Shown: piece after piece, positions 23,249 to 32,698 of the stretch | How positions within the stretch are numbered: the stretch's first letter is position 1 | How the letters are laid out: each line of letters starts with the position of its first letter | Assembly: GCA_903915155.1 (NCBI GenBank) | Contig: CAIWRU010000148.1 | Span: 1 to 49,199 of the forward strand | Direction: 5' to 3' | DNA from: an uncultured Mucilaginibacter sp. | GTDB lineage: Bacteria; Bacteroidota; Bacteroidia; Sphingobacteriales; Sphingobacteriaceae | Length of the DNA stretch: 49,199 bases | Made by a program: the position numbers and the translations under genes | Notes under the pieces: generated by a model | The model's database searches: none | What the model was told of the DNA's origin: nothing | What the model saw: the letters and a program-made list of their open reading frames with translations, nothing else

Positions 23249-26200
23249 ATGTTAGAATTTTTTAGTAAGCTTTTTGGAAGCAAATCAGAACGGGATGTAA
23301 AAAGCATTTTGCCTTTAGTTGAAAAAGTTAAGGCTGAATTTGCCAAACTCGGCGATATAAGCAATGATGAGCTCCGGGCCAAAACCATAGAATTTAAAGA
23401 AACTATTGCAACCGGGCTTGCCGGTATAGACAGCGAAATACAGGCGATAAAAGATCGTACTGAAAATGAGTTGGATATGGACGTAAACGAGAAGGTTGAA
23501 CTGTATACACAGTTAGATAAACTCGAAAAAGACCGTAATAAAGAGCTGGAAGATATATTAATGAATATCCTTCCTGAAGGCTTCGCGGTAGTAAAAGAAA
23601 CTGCCCGTCGTTTTAAAGAAAACAAAACCATTGAGGTTACTGCCACCGATTTTGACCGTGAACTGGCTGCCCGCAAAAGCAATGTGGTAATAAAAGGCGA
23701 TAAAGCCATACACCATAACACATGGTTAGCCGCTGACAACGAAGTGACCTGGGACATGGTACACTACGATGTGCAGTTGATAGGTGGTGTTGTATTGCAC
23801 CAGGGAAAAATTGCCGAAATGGCGACAGGTGAAGGTAAAACGCTGGTAGCCACGCTTCCTGCATATCTGAATGCACTTGCCGGACAAGGCGTACATATTG
23901 TAACGGTGAATGATTACCTTGCCCGCCGCGATAGCGAGTGGATGGGGCCGTTGTATGAGTTCCACGGTTTATCGGTTGATTGTATTGATAAGCATGAGCC
24001 AAACTCGGAAGAACGCCGCAAAGCTTATTTGAGCGACATTACCTTTGGTACCAATAACGAATTTGGTTTTGACTACCTGCGTGACAATATGACACGCAGC
24101 CCCGAAGAACTTGTACAACGCAAATTACATTTTGCCATGGTGGATGAGGTTGACTCGGTGTTGATTGATGATGCACGTACACCTTTAATTATATCGGGCC
24201 CTATACCGCGTGGCGATGAACACGAGTTTTATGAGCTGAAACCGCGCATTGAGCGTTTGGTTAACGCGCAAAAGGCTTACGTGAACTCCGCACTTAACGA
24301 AGCTAAAAAATTAATCGCTGAAGGTAAAACAGGCCCGGATGAAGGTGGTCTGGCCTTATTGCGTGCTTACAGGGGCCTGCCAAAAAGCAAGGCACTGATA
24401 AAATTTTTGAGTGAAGGCGCTAACAGGCAAACCCTGTTAAAAACCGAGAACAATTACATGCAGGACCAAAGCAAGGAAATGCCAAAGGTTGATGCCGAAC
24501 TGTATTTTGTTATCGATGAGAAAAATAACCAGGTTGAGCTTGCCGAAAAAGGTATTGAGCTGATAACCGCAGCAGGTGAAGATCCGCATTTCTTTGTAAT
24601 GCCTGATGTGGGTACCGAAATTGCCGAGATTGAAAAAGGTAATATCCCTGCCGATGAAAAAGTAAGCAGGAAAGATGAGTTGATGCGCGATTTCTCGATC
24701 AAATCAGAACGTATCCACTCGGTTAACCAGTTATTAAAAGCTTACACACTTTTTGAAAAAGATACCGAATACATTCTTGATGAAGGCAAGGTAAAAATAG
24801 TTGATGAGCAAACAGGCCGTGTATTGGATGGCCGCCGTTACTCTGATGGTTTGCACCAGGCAATTGAGGCTAAGGAAAATGTGAAGGTAGAAGATGCGAC
24901 CCAAACATTCGCAACTATCACCCTGCAAAACTACTTCCGTATGTACCACAAGCTTTGCGGTATGACGGGTACTGCAGTTACTGAAGCAGGGGAATTCTGG
25001 ACCATATACAAACTGGATGTGGTTGAAATCCCGACCAACACGCCAACCAGCCGTTCGGATATGCAGGACTTGGTTTACCGTACTGTGCGCGAAAAGTACA
25101 ATGCAGTAGCCGACGAAATTGTGAAACTAACACAGGCAGGTCGCCCGGTATTGGTGGGTACAACTTCGGTTGATATATCTGAATTATTGAGCCGCATGCT
25201 TAAGTTGCGAGGCATAAAACATAACGTGCTGAACGCCAAAATGCACCAGAAAGAGGCCGATATTGTGGCCGAGGCTGGTAAAACGGGCACCGTTACCATA
25301 GCTACCAACATGGCTGGTCGTGGTACGGATATAAAATTAGGCCCTGGTGTTAAGGATGCCGGTGGTTTAGCCATTGTAGGTACCGAAAGGCATGAATCGC
25401 GCCGTGTTGACCGCCAGTTGCGTGGTCGTGCAGGCCGCCAGGGTGACCCGGGTTCATCGCAATTCTTCGTATCGCTGGAAGATAACCTGATGCGTATTTT
25501 CGGTTCGGAGCGTATCTCGAACATGATGGTGAAAATGGGTATCGAGGAGGGCGAAGTAATTCAGCACTCCATGATCTCAAAATCCATTGAGCGTGCACAG
25601 AAGAAAGTAGAAGAAAACAACTTCGGTATCCGTAAACGTTTATTGGAGTATGACGACGTTATGAACTCGCAGCGTACCGTTATTTACACCAAACGTAAAA
25701 ATGCCCTATTTGGCGAACGCCTTGATGTTGATTTAAGCAACACCATTTTTGATGTGGTTGAGGATATTGTTGTTGAATACAAAGAGCAGAACAATTACGA
25801 AGGTTTCCAACTGGAAATGATCCGTTTCTTTACGGTTGATGTACAATTAAGCGAAGAAGATTTTGGCTCGATGAATACCAACCAAATTACTGATGCTGTT
25901 TTTGCTGAGGTAATGGCGTTTTACAAACATAAATCCGAAGCTATTGCCGCGCAGGCATACCCTGTTTTGAAGGATGTATATGATACCCGCGGCGAATATG
26001 TTGAAAGTATTGTTGTGCCGTTTACCGATGGTGTACATGGCATGCAAATAGCTGTTCCGCTTAAAAAGGCTATCCAGAATAAAGGTTTGGAAGTGTTTAA
26101 ATCATTTGAAAAGAATGTAACGCTTACCGAGATAGATGATTCATGGAAAGAGCACCTGCGCGAAATGGACGAACTGAAACAATCGGTACAAAACGCGGTT

Positions 26201-26551
26201 TACGAACAAAAAGACCCGTTGTTGGTTTATAAGTTCGAAGCGTTTGAGTTATTCAGGAATATGCTGGCGGCGGTAAATAAAGAGATGGTGAGCTTCCTGT
26301 TCAGGGGGGGTATAGCCGTGCAACAGCAGGCCGATGAAATTCGTGAAGCAAGGCCGTTGCCGCGCACTGATCTGAAGAACATCCGCACCTCGAAACCGGA
26401 AACGGTTCAGGCCAGCGGCATACCGATGCTTGATGATACCCGCGAACAGCAAAAGCCAAGCCCGGTTAGGGTTGAGCAAAAAATAGGCAGGAATGATCCA
26501 TGCCCATGCGGAAGCGGTAAAAAGTTTAAAAACTGCCATGGCCAGGCATAA
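23249..26551 (+). CDS. secA: Protein translocase ATPase SecA
   Basis: The motor that pushes preproteins through SecYEG. Domains in order: NBD1 with Walker [12 protein letters not shown] (near residue 190) and [15 protein letters not shown]; the preprotein cross-linking region; NBD2 with [28 protein letters not shown] and the [11 protein letters not shown] arginine finger; helical scaffold and wing domains; and the C-terminal zinc-binding SecB/ribosome contact [14 protein letters not shown]. At 1100 residues it is about 200 longer than the E. coli protein; extra sequence lies between about residues 330 and 460 (for example [20 protein letters not shown]). It heads a cluster with a SPOR protein gene 10 bp downstream. 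Confidence 0.98.
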   Translation: MLEFFSKLFGSKSERDVKSILPLVEKVKAEFAKLGDISNDELRAKTIEFKETIATGLAGIDSEIQAIKDRTENELDMDVNEKVELYTQLDKLEKDRNKELEDILMNILPEGFAVVKETARRFKENKTIEVTATDFDRELAARKSNVVIKGDKAIHHNTWLAADNEVTWDMVHYDVQLIGGVVLHQGKIAEMATGEGKTLVATLPAYLNALAGQGVHIVTVNDYLARRDSEWMGPLYEFHGLSVDCIDKHEPNSEERRKAYLSDITFGTNNEFGFDYLRDNMTRSPEELVQRKLHFAMVDEVDSVLIDDARTPLIISGPIPRGDEHEFYELKPRIERLVNAQKAYVNSALNEAKKLIAEGKTGPDEGGLALLRAYRGLPKSKALIKFLSEGANRQTLLKTENNYMQDQSKEMPKVDAELYFVIDEKNNQVELAEKGIELITAAGEDPHFFVMPDVGTEIAEIEKGNIPADEKVSRKDELMRDFSIKSERIHSVNQLLKAYTLFEKDTEYILDEGKVKIVDEQTGRVLDGRRYSDGLHQAIEAKENVKVEDATQTFATITLQNYFRMYHKLCGMTGTAVTEAGEFWTIYKLDVVEIPTNTPTSRSDMQDLVYRTVREKYNAVADEIVKLTQAGRPVLVGTTSVDISELLSRMLKLRGIKHNVLNAKMHQKEADIVAEAGKTGTVTIATNMAGRGTDIKLGPGVKDAGGLAIVGTERHESRRVDRQLRGRAGRQGDPGSSQFFVSLEDNLMRIFGSERISNMMVKMGIEEGEVIQHSMISKSIERAQKKVEENNFGIRKRLLEYDDVMNSQRTVIYTKRKNALFGERLDVDLSNTIFDVVEDIVVEYKEQNNYEGFQLEMIRFFTVDVQLSEEDFGSMNTNQITDAVFAEVMAFYKHKSEAIAAQAYPVLKDVYDTRGEYVESIVVPFTDGVHGMQIAVPLKKAIQNKGLEVFKSFEKNVTLTEIDDSWKEHLREMDELKQSVQNAVYEQKDPLLVYKFEAFELFRNMLAAVNKEMVSFLFRGGIAVQQQADEIREARPLPRTDLKNIRTSKPETVQASGIPMLDDTREQQKPSPVRVEQKIGRNDPCPCGSGKKFKNCHGQA

Positions 26552-26561
26552 TTTTACAAAT

Positions 26562-27017
26562 ATGAAAAGCAGCATGCCTTTTTGTAGCGCTATTTTTGCA
26601 GTAACAATAAGGTGCGCTGTTTTTCTGGGTTTGCTGTTTCTTCCCTCGCTTTTATCGGCGCAAACACGCGGAAAAGTTGAGGTGGATAAAAACCCAAAGG
26701 TTGACTCGCTGATAGGTAATTACCTGGTTGGCGGCAAAACCGGGAACGGCAACGCACCCTCATCCAATGGCTTCCGGGTACAGATATTCAGCGGATCAAG
26801 CAGGAAAGGCGCGTATGCGGCGCAGGCAAAATTCCTTGATAAATATCCTGCTGTGCCCACCTACGTTACTTACCGCGAACCAAATTTTAAGGTTCATGTA
26901 GGTGATTTCCGGTCGCGGCTTGAAGCTGAAAAAATGATGGACGATCTGAAAGATTACTTCGCCGGCCTTTTTATAATTGAAGAAAAAATAAACCTTCCAA
27001 AACTCGATACAGAATGA
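26562..27017 (+). CDS. SPOR-domain exported protein
   Basis: A 151-residue protein. The start is ATG 26562, after the secA stop. A hydrophobic N-terminal segment (FAVTIRCAVFLGLLFLPSLLS) acts as signal or anchor. The SPOR domain (about 75-148) reads GFRVQIFSGSSRKGAYAAQA then KVHVGDFRSRLEAEKMMDDL. SPOR domains bind glycan strands stripped of stem peptides at division sites, so a periplasmic peptidoglycan-binding role is likely. Its stop overlaps the next gene's start (ATGA), showing coupling to the M20 peptidase. Confidence 0.88.
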   Translation: MKSSMPFCSAIFAVTIRCAVFLGLLFLPSLLSAQTRGKVEVDKNPKVDSLIGNYLVGGKTGNGNAPSSNGFRVQIFSGSSRKGAYAAQAKFLDKYPAVPTYVTYREPNFKVHVGDFRSRLEAEKMMDDLKDYFAGLFIIEEKINLPKLDTE

Positions 27018-28198
27018 TAAAAGAGAAAATACAGGAATTAGCCGGAAGCATATTTAATGATGTGGTAGCCAACCGTCGTCACCTGCATTCTCATCCTGAA
27101 CTCTCGTTTCATGAAGTAGAAACTTCTGCTTTTGTCGCCAAAAAATTAGATGAACTGGGTCTGCAATACCAGCGCATGGCCGATAATGGTTTGGTTGCCC
27201 TGATAAAAGGCGAAAAGCCATCGGACCAGGTAGTGGCCCTCCGCGCTGATATGGATGCGTTACCTATTTTGGAAGCTAATGATGTTCCTTACAAATCGCA
27301 AAATACCGGTATAATGCATGCTTGCGGTCACGATGCGCATACCTCTTCGTTACTGGGTACAGCCAAAATATTAACCGGCCTTACCAGCCAGTTTGGTGGC
27401 ACTGTTAAATTGATATTTCAGCCTGCCGAAGAAAAACTGCCTGGTGGCGCAAGTTTGATGATAAAAGAAGGCGTACTGGAAAACCCTAAGCCACAAGCTG
27501 TAATTGGTCAGCATGTAATGCCTTTAATTGATGCAGGCAAAGTAGGTTTCCGTGCAGGCAAATATATGGCATCGGCTGATGAGATATATGTAACTGTACG
27601 CGGTAAGGGCGGCCATGCTGCGCAGCCGCAACAAAATATCGACCCGGTATTGATCACCGCGCATATCCTTACGGCTTTGCAACAAGTGGTAAGCCGCTTT
27701 GCCGATCCAAAAACGCCATCAGTGTTGTCGTTTGGTAAGGTGATAGCTAACGGCGCCACTAATGTTATCCCCAACGAGGTTTATTTGGAAGGCACCTTCC
27801 GCACGATGGATGAAAAATGGCGCGCAGAGGCTCACATCAAAATGAAAAAACTGGCCGAAGGCATTGCCGAAAGCATGGGCGGCAGCTGCGAGTTCAACAT
27901 TATGAAGGGTTATCCTTTTTTGGTGAACGAAGAAAAATTAACCGCCGCTACCCGTGCCAGTGCCGAGGAATACCTGGGCAAAGAAAACGTACTCGACCTG
28001 GATATATGGATGGCAGCTGAAGATTTCGCTTATTACTCACAGGTAGCGGATTCATGTTTTTATCGCTTAGGTACCCGCAACGAAAGCCGTGGTATTACTT
28101 CATCGGTACATACGCCAACTTTTGATGTGGAAGAATCGGCTTTGCAATTGAGTACCGGCTTGATGGCTTATTTGGCTATTAAGCAGTTGGGGAACTAG
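27014..28198 (+). CDS. M20-family amidohydrolase (N-acyl amino acid / hippurate hydrolase-like)
   Basis: A 394-residue cytoplasmic zinc hydrolase. Metal-site blocks are RRHLHSHPELSFHE, VVALRADMDALPI, MHACGHDAHTSSLLGTA, FQPAEEKLPGGA (catalytic Glu pair), the lid-domain HAAQPQQNIDPV and the C-terminal MAAEDFAYYSQ. This is the M20D subfamily, which removes N-acyl groups from amino acids. The exact substrate is open. It is translationally coupled to the SPOR gene by a 4-nt overlap. Confidence 0.92.
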   Translation: MIKEKIQELAGSIFNDVVANRRHLHSHPELSFHEVETSAFVAKKLDELGLQYQRMADNGLVALIKGEKPSDQVVALRADMDALPILEANDVPYKSQNTGIMHACGHDAHTSSLLGTAKILTGLTSQFGGTVKLIFQPAEEKLPGGASLMIKEGVLENPKPQAVIGQHVMPLIDAGKVGFRAGKYMASADEIYVTVRGKGGHAAQPQQNIDPVLITAHILTALQQVVSRFADPKTPSVLSFGKVIANGATNVIPNEVYLEGTFRTMDEKWRAEAHIKMKKLAEGIAESMGGSCEFNIMKGYPFLVNEEKLTAATRASAEEYLGKENVLDLDIWMAAEDFAYYSQVADSCFYRLGTRNESRGITSSVHTPTFDVEESALQLSTGLMAYLAIKQLGN

Positions 28199-28235
28199 AC
28201 CGCTGATTTAGGTGATTTTTGGATTTCGCTGATTT
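28196..28235 (+). repeat. CGCTGATT word repeat, arm 1 of a pair flanking two genes
   Basis: AGACCGCTGATTTAGGTGAT then TTTTGGATTTCGCTGATTTT. A reverse-complement relative is at 29716-29757. The arms enclose the exported protein and SRPBCC genes. Confidence 0.5.
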
Positions 28236-28244
28236 TAATTTCAA

Positions 28245-29174
28245 ATGAAAAAGATCGCCTTTTTAGCTTTCTGCTTTAGTCTTTTTGCTTTCAGCTCAAA
28301 AGCCCAGCAACAGGGCCGTTTCAACCCCGATACCATCCGCACTATTGTTATTGATTCCGTTGTAAACATCCGCTCGCACAAACTCAACGCGCAGGATTTT
28401 ATTGATGCGGTGTTGGCCGATACCGGATTTTATAAAGCGTTCCGTGATATGAAGAAATATTCCTTCACTGCTGAGAATTACGTTTACACCTTCGACAGAA
28501 AGGATAAAATAGATGGCAAGATCTACCGCAAGCTAAGGCATACCAATACCAACGGAAAATACGCCGTAACCTACATAGCTAAAAGCGACAGCGGCAATGT
28601 GTACAAGAAAAATGGTAAATACCAGTTGTACACTGTGAATATGTTCGATTATATTTTTACCAATGCTTATAAGTCGGGTCCCGGCTCGGGTAACCCGTTT
28701 CAAGTTACTGATGGCGGTAAGGATGCGTCCTACAAAAGCAAGCTAAAAAAACTCATATTCGCGCCAGGTCATAGAGTGGATGGGTTGCCATTTATCAGCA
28801 ACAAGACCGAAATATTCTCGCCCGATATGCGGCAATTCTACTATTACCAGTTTGCGCGTGGTAAATATCTGGACAGCATACCAGTTTACCGTTTTAAGGT
28901 GATTAAAAAAAGCAGTACGCAGGATAATGATGTGGTGATAAAAGAACTCACCACCATTTTTGATGTACGTACTTTTCAAATTTTAGGCCGATATGTGAAT
29001 GTTAGTTACCACAATATGTTCATCGACTTTGATGTACAGATGAATATTGAGTTAAGCAAAGTTGATGGCGAGCTTGTCCCCGCCAAAATAACTTACCAGG
29101 GGAATTGGGACATACCGTTCCATAAAGCGGAAAGGGCGAGCTTTTTGATTGTGCAGAAAGAGTACGCCCCCTAA
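28245..29174 (+). CDS. Exported protein of unknown function, 309 aa
   Basis: The signal peptide is MKKIAFLAFCFSLFAFSSKA, cut near AQQ. The mature part is rich in Tyr, Lys and Asp and alternates like a beta-rich protein (KYSFTAENYVYTFDRKDKI, EIFSPDMRQFYYYQFARGKY, VKITYQGNWDIPF-like ending). No transmembrane barrel or catalytic motif is recognised. The final residues, EYAP and stop, come from a dispersed GC-rich repeat. It is convergent with, and overlaps by 4 bp, the SRPBCC gene. Confidence 0.7.
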   Translation: MKKIAFLAFCFSLFAFSSKAQQQGRFNPDTIRTIVIDSVVNIRSHKLNAQDFIDAVLADTGFYKAFRDMKKYSFTAENYVYTFDRKDKIDGKIYRKLRHTNTNGKYAVTYIAKSDSGNVYKKNGKYQLYTVNMFDYIFTNAYKSGPGSGNPFQVTDGGKDASYKSKLKKLIFAPGHRVDGLPFISNKTEIFSPDMRQFYYYQFARGKYLDSIPVYRFKVIKKSSTQDNDVVIKELTTIFDVRTFQILGRYVNVSYHNMFIDFDVQMNIELSKVDGELVPAKITYQGNWDIPFHKAERASFLIVQKEYAP

Positions 29175-29190
29175 CCCCCTGAAGGGGGAA
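29166..29190. repeat. Stop-overlapping GC-rich repeat
   Basis: ACGCCCCCTAACCCCCTGAA then GGGGGAA. It is a member of the stop-adjacent repeat family. It supplies the terminal AP-stop of the upstream gene and, on the other strand, PPSGG-stop of the SRPBCC gene. The hairpin CCCCCT-GA-AGGGGG sits at 29177-29190 or close by. Confidence 0.75.
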
Positions 29191-29644
29191 CAATAGCAGC
29201 TTCTGCAACCTGCTTAATAATATGATTTCTTGTGGTGAGCAAATTCGTCATGTATCTTTTCAAAACCAGCAAATTAGCCAACTTTCCTAAAACACCTAAC
29301 GGCGATTCAAAAACAAACACATCCTTCATCACCGTATGTCCATCAACCTGCGAAAAATGGTGTTCATGCCGGATGCTTTTGAAAGAGCCGCTTACCATTT
29401 CATCAACAAAATAAGAGGGATAATTAAATTCAGTAATTTTTGAGGTGAGATTTTGCCGGATGCCGAAATGCTTTGCCCGCCAGGTAACGGTTTCGCCTAA
29501 TTCAATTAAGCCGCTGGTTTTGCCTGCTATAGCCTTTTCGCCGGTTTGTTTGGTGGATTCCATGTGGAGATCGATGTTGCGGGATAGGTCGAACACCTTT
29601 TCAATGGGGGCGTTGATCTTAGTTAGTAATTCGATTCTTGCCAT
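29171..29644 (-). CDS. SRPBCC (START/Bet v1-like) family protein
   Basis: A 157-residue single-domain ligand-binding fold. The hallmark start is ARIELLTKINAPIEKVFDLS. Beta strands follow (GETVTWRAKHFGI, LTSKITEFNYPSYFVDEMV, RHEHHFSQVDGHTVMKDVFV), then the C-terminal helix (LGKLANLLVLKRYMTNLLTT). It fits the 'cyclase/dehydrase or polyketide cyclase-like' group of unknown ligand. The last five residues (PPSGG) derive from the dispersed repeat and may not be part of the ancestral protein. Confidence 0.85.
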   Translation of the reverse strand: MARIELLTKINAPIEKVFDLSRNIDLHMESTKQTGEKAIAGKTSGLIELGETVTWRAKHFGIRQNLTSKITEFNYPSYFVDEMVSGSFKSIRHEHHFSQVDGHTVMKDVFVFESPLGVLGKLANLLVLKRYMTNLLTTRNHIIKQVAEAAIVPPSGG

Positions 29645-29665
29645 AGTATATTTACTAAAATAACA

Positions 29666-29696
29666 GATTTACGAAGTTTTTAAAACTTCGTAAATC
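29666..29696. repeat. Perfect 15-bp inverted repeat
   Basis: GATTTACGAAGTTTT and AAAACTTCGTAAATC flank a single T. It lies between the SRPBCC start and the asnS stop, so it could terminate asnS or be a short mobile-type repeat. Confidence 0.6.
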
Positions 29697-29715
29697 AATA
29701 GCAAGGGTTTCTCTC

Positions 29716-29757
29716 AATCAGCGCAATCAAAAGAATCAGCTAAAAATCAGCGGTCTA
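29716..29757 (-). repeat. CGCTGATT word repeat, arm 2
   Basis: Reverse complement reads AGACCGCTGATTTTTAGCTG then ATTCTTTTGATTGCGCTGAT. It shares words and the leading AGACCGCTGATTT with arm 1 at 28196-28235. Its end touches the asnS stop. Confidence 0.5.
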
Positions 29758-31203
29758 AAACTCCGCATTCTTCGGGTACCTTGGGAAAGGTATCACATCC
29801 CTTATGTTCCCCATGCCAGTAACGAACAGTACTAAACGTTCAAAGCCCAAACCAAAACCTGCATGCTGACAAGCGCCGAACCTGCGGGTATCCAGGTACC
29901 ACCACAGTTCTTCTTTTGGTATGCCCATTTCGTCCATGCGTTGTTCCAGTTTGTCCAAACGCTCTTCACGCTGCGACCCGCCTACTATCTCGCCAATGCC
30001 GGGGAATAGTATGTCCATCGCGCGAACAGTTTCGCGACCCTGTGCATCCGGCTCATTCTGGCGCATATAGAATGCTTTTATCTCTTTTGGGTAATCGGTT
30101 AATATCACCGGTTTTTTAAAGTGTCTCTCCACCAAGTAGCGCTCGTGTTCTGATTGCAGGTCGGTGCCCCAGCCTTCAACCGGGTATTGAAACTTCTTCT
30201 TTTTATTGGGTGTTGATTCTCTTAATATTTCAATAGCCTCGGTATAGGTAAGGCGCTCAAAATCGTTATCTAAGCAGAATTTCAGTTTATCAAGTAAACT
30301 CATTTCCGAGCGCTCGTTCTGTGGCTTTTGTTTTTCTTCTTCGGTTAAACGCTGGGTTAAAAATTCCAGGTCTTCTGCGTTTTTGTCCAGCACATATTTG
30401 ATCACATATTTCAGCAATTCTTCCGCCAAATTCATGTTGTCGGTCAGGTCGTAGAACGCCATTTCTGGCTCTATCATCCAAAACTCGGCTAAGTGACGGG
30501 TAGTGTTCGAGTTCTCCGCCCTGAATGTTGGCCCGAAAGTATAAATATCGCTCAGAGCCATCGCACCAAGCTCGCCTTCTAATTGACCTGATACGGTAAG
30601 GTTGGTTGGGCGACCGAAAAAGTCTTGTTTAAAATCTATCTCGCCGGTATCTGTTTTTGGTACATTGTCCAGGTCGAAATTGGTTACGTGGAAAGTTTCG
30701 CCTGCGCCCTCAGCATCTGATGCGGTAATGATCGGTGTGTGCAAATAAACGAACCCTTTCTCCTGGAAAAACTGGTGAACAGCAAATGCCAGGCTGTTAC
30801 GCACACGGAAGATAGCCCCAAAAGTATTGGTGCGGAAACGCAGGTGTGCTTTTTCGCGCAAAAACTCAAGGGTCTGCCTTTTAGGCTGTAAGGGGTATTC
30901 TTCGGGGTCGCAATCGCCCAGTATTTCAATATCTTTGGCTATAACTTCAAATTTTTGTCCCTGGCCTAATGAGGGTATCAGTTCACCAGTAACACTAATG
31001 GCTGCGCCAAAGGTTATGCGTTTAAGCAGGGCGGGGTCGGTGTTTTCAAAATCAACAACAATTTGCAGGTTACTGTTGGTCGAGCCATCATTCAATGCTA
31101 TAAAACGGTTTTGGCGAAAGGCGCGTACCCACCCCTTAACGGTTACATCAATTCCGGTTTGCTCACTCTGTAATATTGCTTTTATTTTTGTCCGCTGGCT
31201 CAT
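29755..31203 (-). CDS. asnS: Asparaginyl-tRNA synthetase
   Basis: Charges tRNA-Asn with Asn. The 482-residue class IIb enzyme has the N-terminal OB-fold anticodon-binding domain (about 15-105; [20 protein letters not shown]), motif 1 near [20 protein letters not shown], motif 2 ([26 protein letters not shown] in two parts) and motif 3 [15 protein letters not shown]. HAEFxM-like [13 protein letters not shown] separates it from AspRS. Having AsnRS means that Asn-tRNA need not be made through mischarged Asp-tRNA, which is relevant to the odd GUC tRNA-like genes further on. Confidence 0.97.
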   Translation of the reverse strand: MSQRTKIKAILQSEQTGIDVTVKGWVRAFRQNRFIALNDGSTNSNLQIVVDFENTDPALLKRITFGAAISVTGELIPSLGQGQKFEVIAKDIEILGDCDPEEYPLQPKRQTLEFLREKAHLRFRTNTFGAIFRVRNSLAFAVHQFFQEKGFVYLHTPIITASDAEGAGETFHVTNFDLDNVPKTDTGEIDFKQDFFGRPTNLTVSGQLEGELGAMALSDIYTFGPTFRAENSNTTRHLAEFWMIEPEMAFYDLTDNMNLAEELLKYVIKYVLDKNAEDLEFLTQRLTEEEKQKPQNERSEMSLLDKLKFCLDNDFERLTYTEAIEILRESTPNKKKKFQYPVEGWGTDLQSEHERYLVERHFKKPVILTDYPKEIKAFYMRQNEPDAQGRETVRAMDILFPGIGEIVGGSQREERLDKLEQRMDEMGIPKEELWWYLDTRRFGACQHAGFGLGFERLVLFVTGMGNIRDVIPFPRYPKNAEF

Positions 31204-31225
31204 GTTGTTAAAATATTCCGAGCGG

Positions 31226-31233
31226 CAAAAATA
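31226..31233 (-). promoter_or_regulatory. -7 element TATTTTTG of asnS
   Basis: On the minus strand, TATTTTTG matches TAnnTTTG and ends 22 bp before the asnS ATG. Confidence 0.5.
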
Positions 31234-31326
31234 CTACTATTTGTTTAATAGTGGTATTCAAATTTCAGGCGGATAGCGATAATAAAAGCTTAAAATTATA
31301 CTGCACCGAAATAGCAGCAGTTTGAT

Positions 31327-31334
31327 TAGTTTTG
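31327..31334 (+). promoter_or_regulatory. -7 element TAGTTTTG of the EamA gene
   Basis: Matches TAnnTTTG, 18 bp before ATG 31353. An in-frame TTG at 31332 overlaps it and is therefore not a start. Confidence 0.55.
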
Positions 31335-31352
31335 CGCCTTGCAATTATTTTA

Positions 31353-32213
31353 ATGAATCCAAAGCTCAGCCTGTTCATCGGCATATTGTGTATATCCTTT
31401 TCGCCCATATTTGTAAAACTTGCCGGGGTGGCACCTATTGGCGGCGCGTTTTACAGAGTGTTTATTGCATGGTTGTGCTTGCTGCCTTACTGCATTATAA
31501 AAAAGAAAATTAAGGTTAACAGGAAACAATTATTAGTGGCCTTGCTGGCAGGTATGGTATTTGCGCTAGATGTCGCAGTTTGGAATATTTCATTATTAAA
31601 AATCAGCGCCACAGTATCAACCCTCATCGCTAACCTTGCCCCGGTTTGGGTAGGCCTGCTTAGTCTTCTTATACTCAAAAAAGGCTCGGGCCGTTTATTT
31701 TGGATTGGCACCGTAACAGCTATTATCGGGATGGTAGTATTGGTGGGATATGAGCATATCCTGCACCTGGAGATAAACGCAGGTATTTTGCTGGCAATAT
31801 TAGCCAGTTTATTTTACGCCATATACATTATGATAACCAAAAATATCATGGCGCATATCAACCTGTTTAGCTTTATGTTTTACTCAATGCTGGGAGCGAG
31901 TGTGTTTTTATTATTGGTGAACGGCATTATGGGGAATAATATTATCGATTACTCATTGAATGTATGGTTGTGTTTTATAGGGATGGGATTACTTTGCCAG
32001 CTTACCGGTTGGCTCACCATTAATTATTCGTTGCGGTATCTTGAATCGACCAAAGTGTCCATTACCTTATTGAGCCAAACAGTATTTGCGGGCTTGATGG
32101 CAACTTTTCTGCTGGCCGAGAGATTGGATGTAAGCGAAATTATAGGCAGTGTGATTGTACTGGCGGGTATTGCTGTTACTTTTTTGAAACCACGCAATAA
32201 AATTATTGCTTAA
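31353..32213 (+). CDS. EamA/DMT-family transporter
   Basis: A 286-residue inner-membrane transporter with about ten membrane helices in two EamA repeats (first half from LSLFIGILCISFSPIFVKLAG, second from GILLAILASLFYAIYIMITK). The characteristic end-of-repeat helix AGLMATFLLAERLDVSEIIGS is followed by VIVLAGIAVTFL and a basic cytoplasmic tail. Drug/metabolite exporters of this family move amino acids or small metabolites; the substrate cannot be read from sequence. ATG 31353 is used. Confidence 0.9.
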   Translation: MNPKLSLFIGILCISFSPIFVKLAGVAPIGGAFYRVFIAWLCLLPYCIIKKKIKVNRKQLLVALLAGMVFALDVAVWNISLLKISATVSTLIANLAPVWVGLLSLLILKKGSGRLFWIGTVTAIIGMVVLVGYEHILHLEINAGILLAILASLFYAIYIMITKNIMAHINLFSFMFYSMLGASVFLLLVNGIMGNNIIDYSLNVWLCFIGMGLLCQLTGWLTINYSLRYLESTKVSITLLSQTVFAGLMATFLLAERLDVSEIIGSVIVLAGIAVTFLKPRNKIIA

Positions 32214-32269
32214 AGAATGATTGGGGCATTTATTGTATATTAGGTTCTAATCAGATTGATGTTTTGCTT

Positions 32270-32277
32270 TACATTTG
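32270..32277 (+). promoter_or_regulatory. -7 element TACATTTG upstream of the HigA-like gene and dnaG
   Basis: Matches TAnnTTTG, 40 bp before ATG 32318. It is the nearest promoter to both this gene and dnaG. Confidence 0.55.
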
Positions 32278-32317
32278 CAACACTTGATTGCAAACTCCAA
32301 AAACTCTGCATAGGACG

Positions 32318-32683
32318 ATGGGTACATCATTGAAATTATTAGAAACGGAAGCTGAATATAATATCGCGCTTGAAAGAACGATCGAGATATTCCATGCCAC
32401 TGAGGGTACACCCGAAAGTGACGAATTGGATATTCTACTTTTGCTGATCAAGGATTATGAAGACCGCCATTATACTATACCTGCGCCCGACCCCATTGAA
32501 GTGATAAAACTAAAGCTTGAAGAAAAGGGATTAAAGCAAAAAGACCTGGAACCTATAATTGGCTCCAAGGGCTATGTTTCGCAGGTTTTATCAGGTAAAA
32601 AAGAACTTACACTCAAAATGGTTAAAGGCCTGCATCAATATTTAGGAATATCTGCCGATATTTTTTTAGCTGATACTAAATAA
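32318..32683 (+). CDS. HigA-type HTH antitoxin-like regulator (no toxin adjacent)
   Basis: A 121-residue protein. The N-terminal helical segment (ETEAEYNIALERTIEIFHA) and C-terminal Xre-type helix-turn-helix (about 66-118; LEEKGLKQKDLEPIIGSKGY, VSQVLSGKKELTLKMVKGL) match the HigA antitoxin group that ends in a Cro/C1 domain. No HigB-like toxin lies upstream; the preceding gene is the EamA transporter. Only 15 bp separate it from dnaG on the same strand, so the two are probably co-transcribed. It could be a solitary transcriptional regulator that binds its own promoter. Confidence 0.8.
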   Translation: MGTSLKLLETEAEYNIALERTIEIFHATEGTPESDELDILLLLIKDYEDRHYTIPAPDPIEVIKLKLEEKGLKQKDLEPIIGSKGYVSQVLSGKKELTLKMVKGLHQYLGISADIFLADTK

Positions 32684-32698
32684 TACTATATTTTATCA

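Noticed and set aside
23637..25598. Several minus-strand frames opposite secA
   Set aside because: They lie within a well-conserved secA coding region and have no promoter or family signature.
32214..32317. A HigB-like toxin gene before the HigA-like gene
   Set aside because: The 104-bp gap is too short and contains only a promoter; no toxin frame is on either strand.
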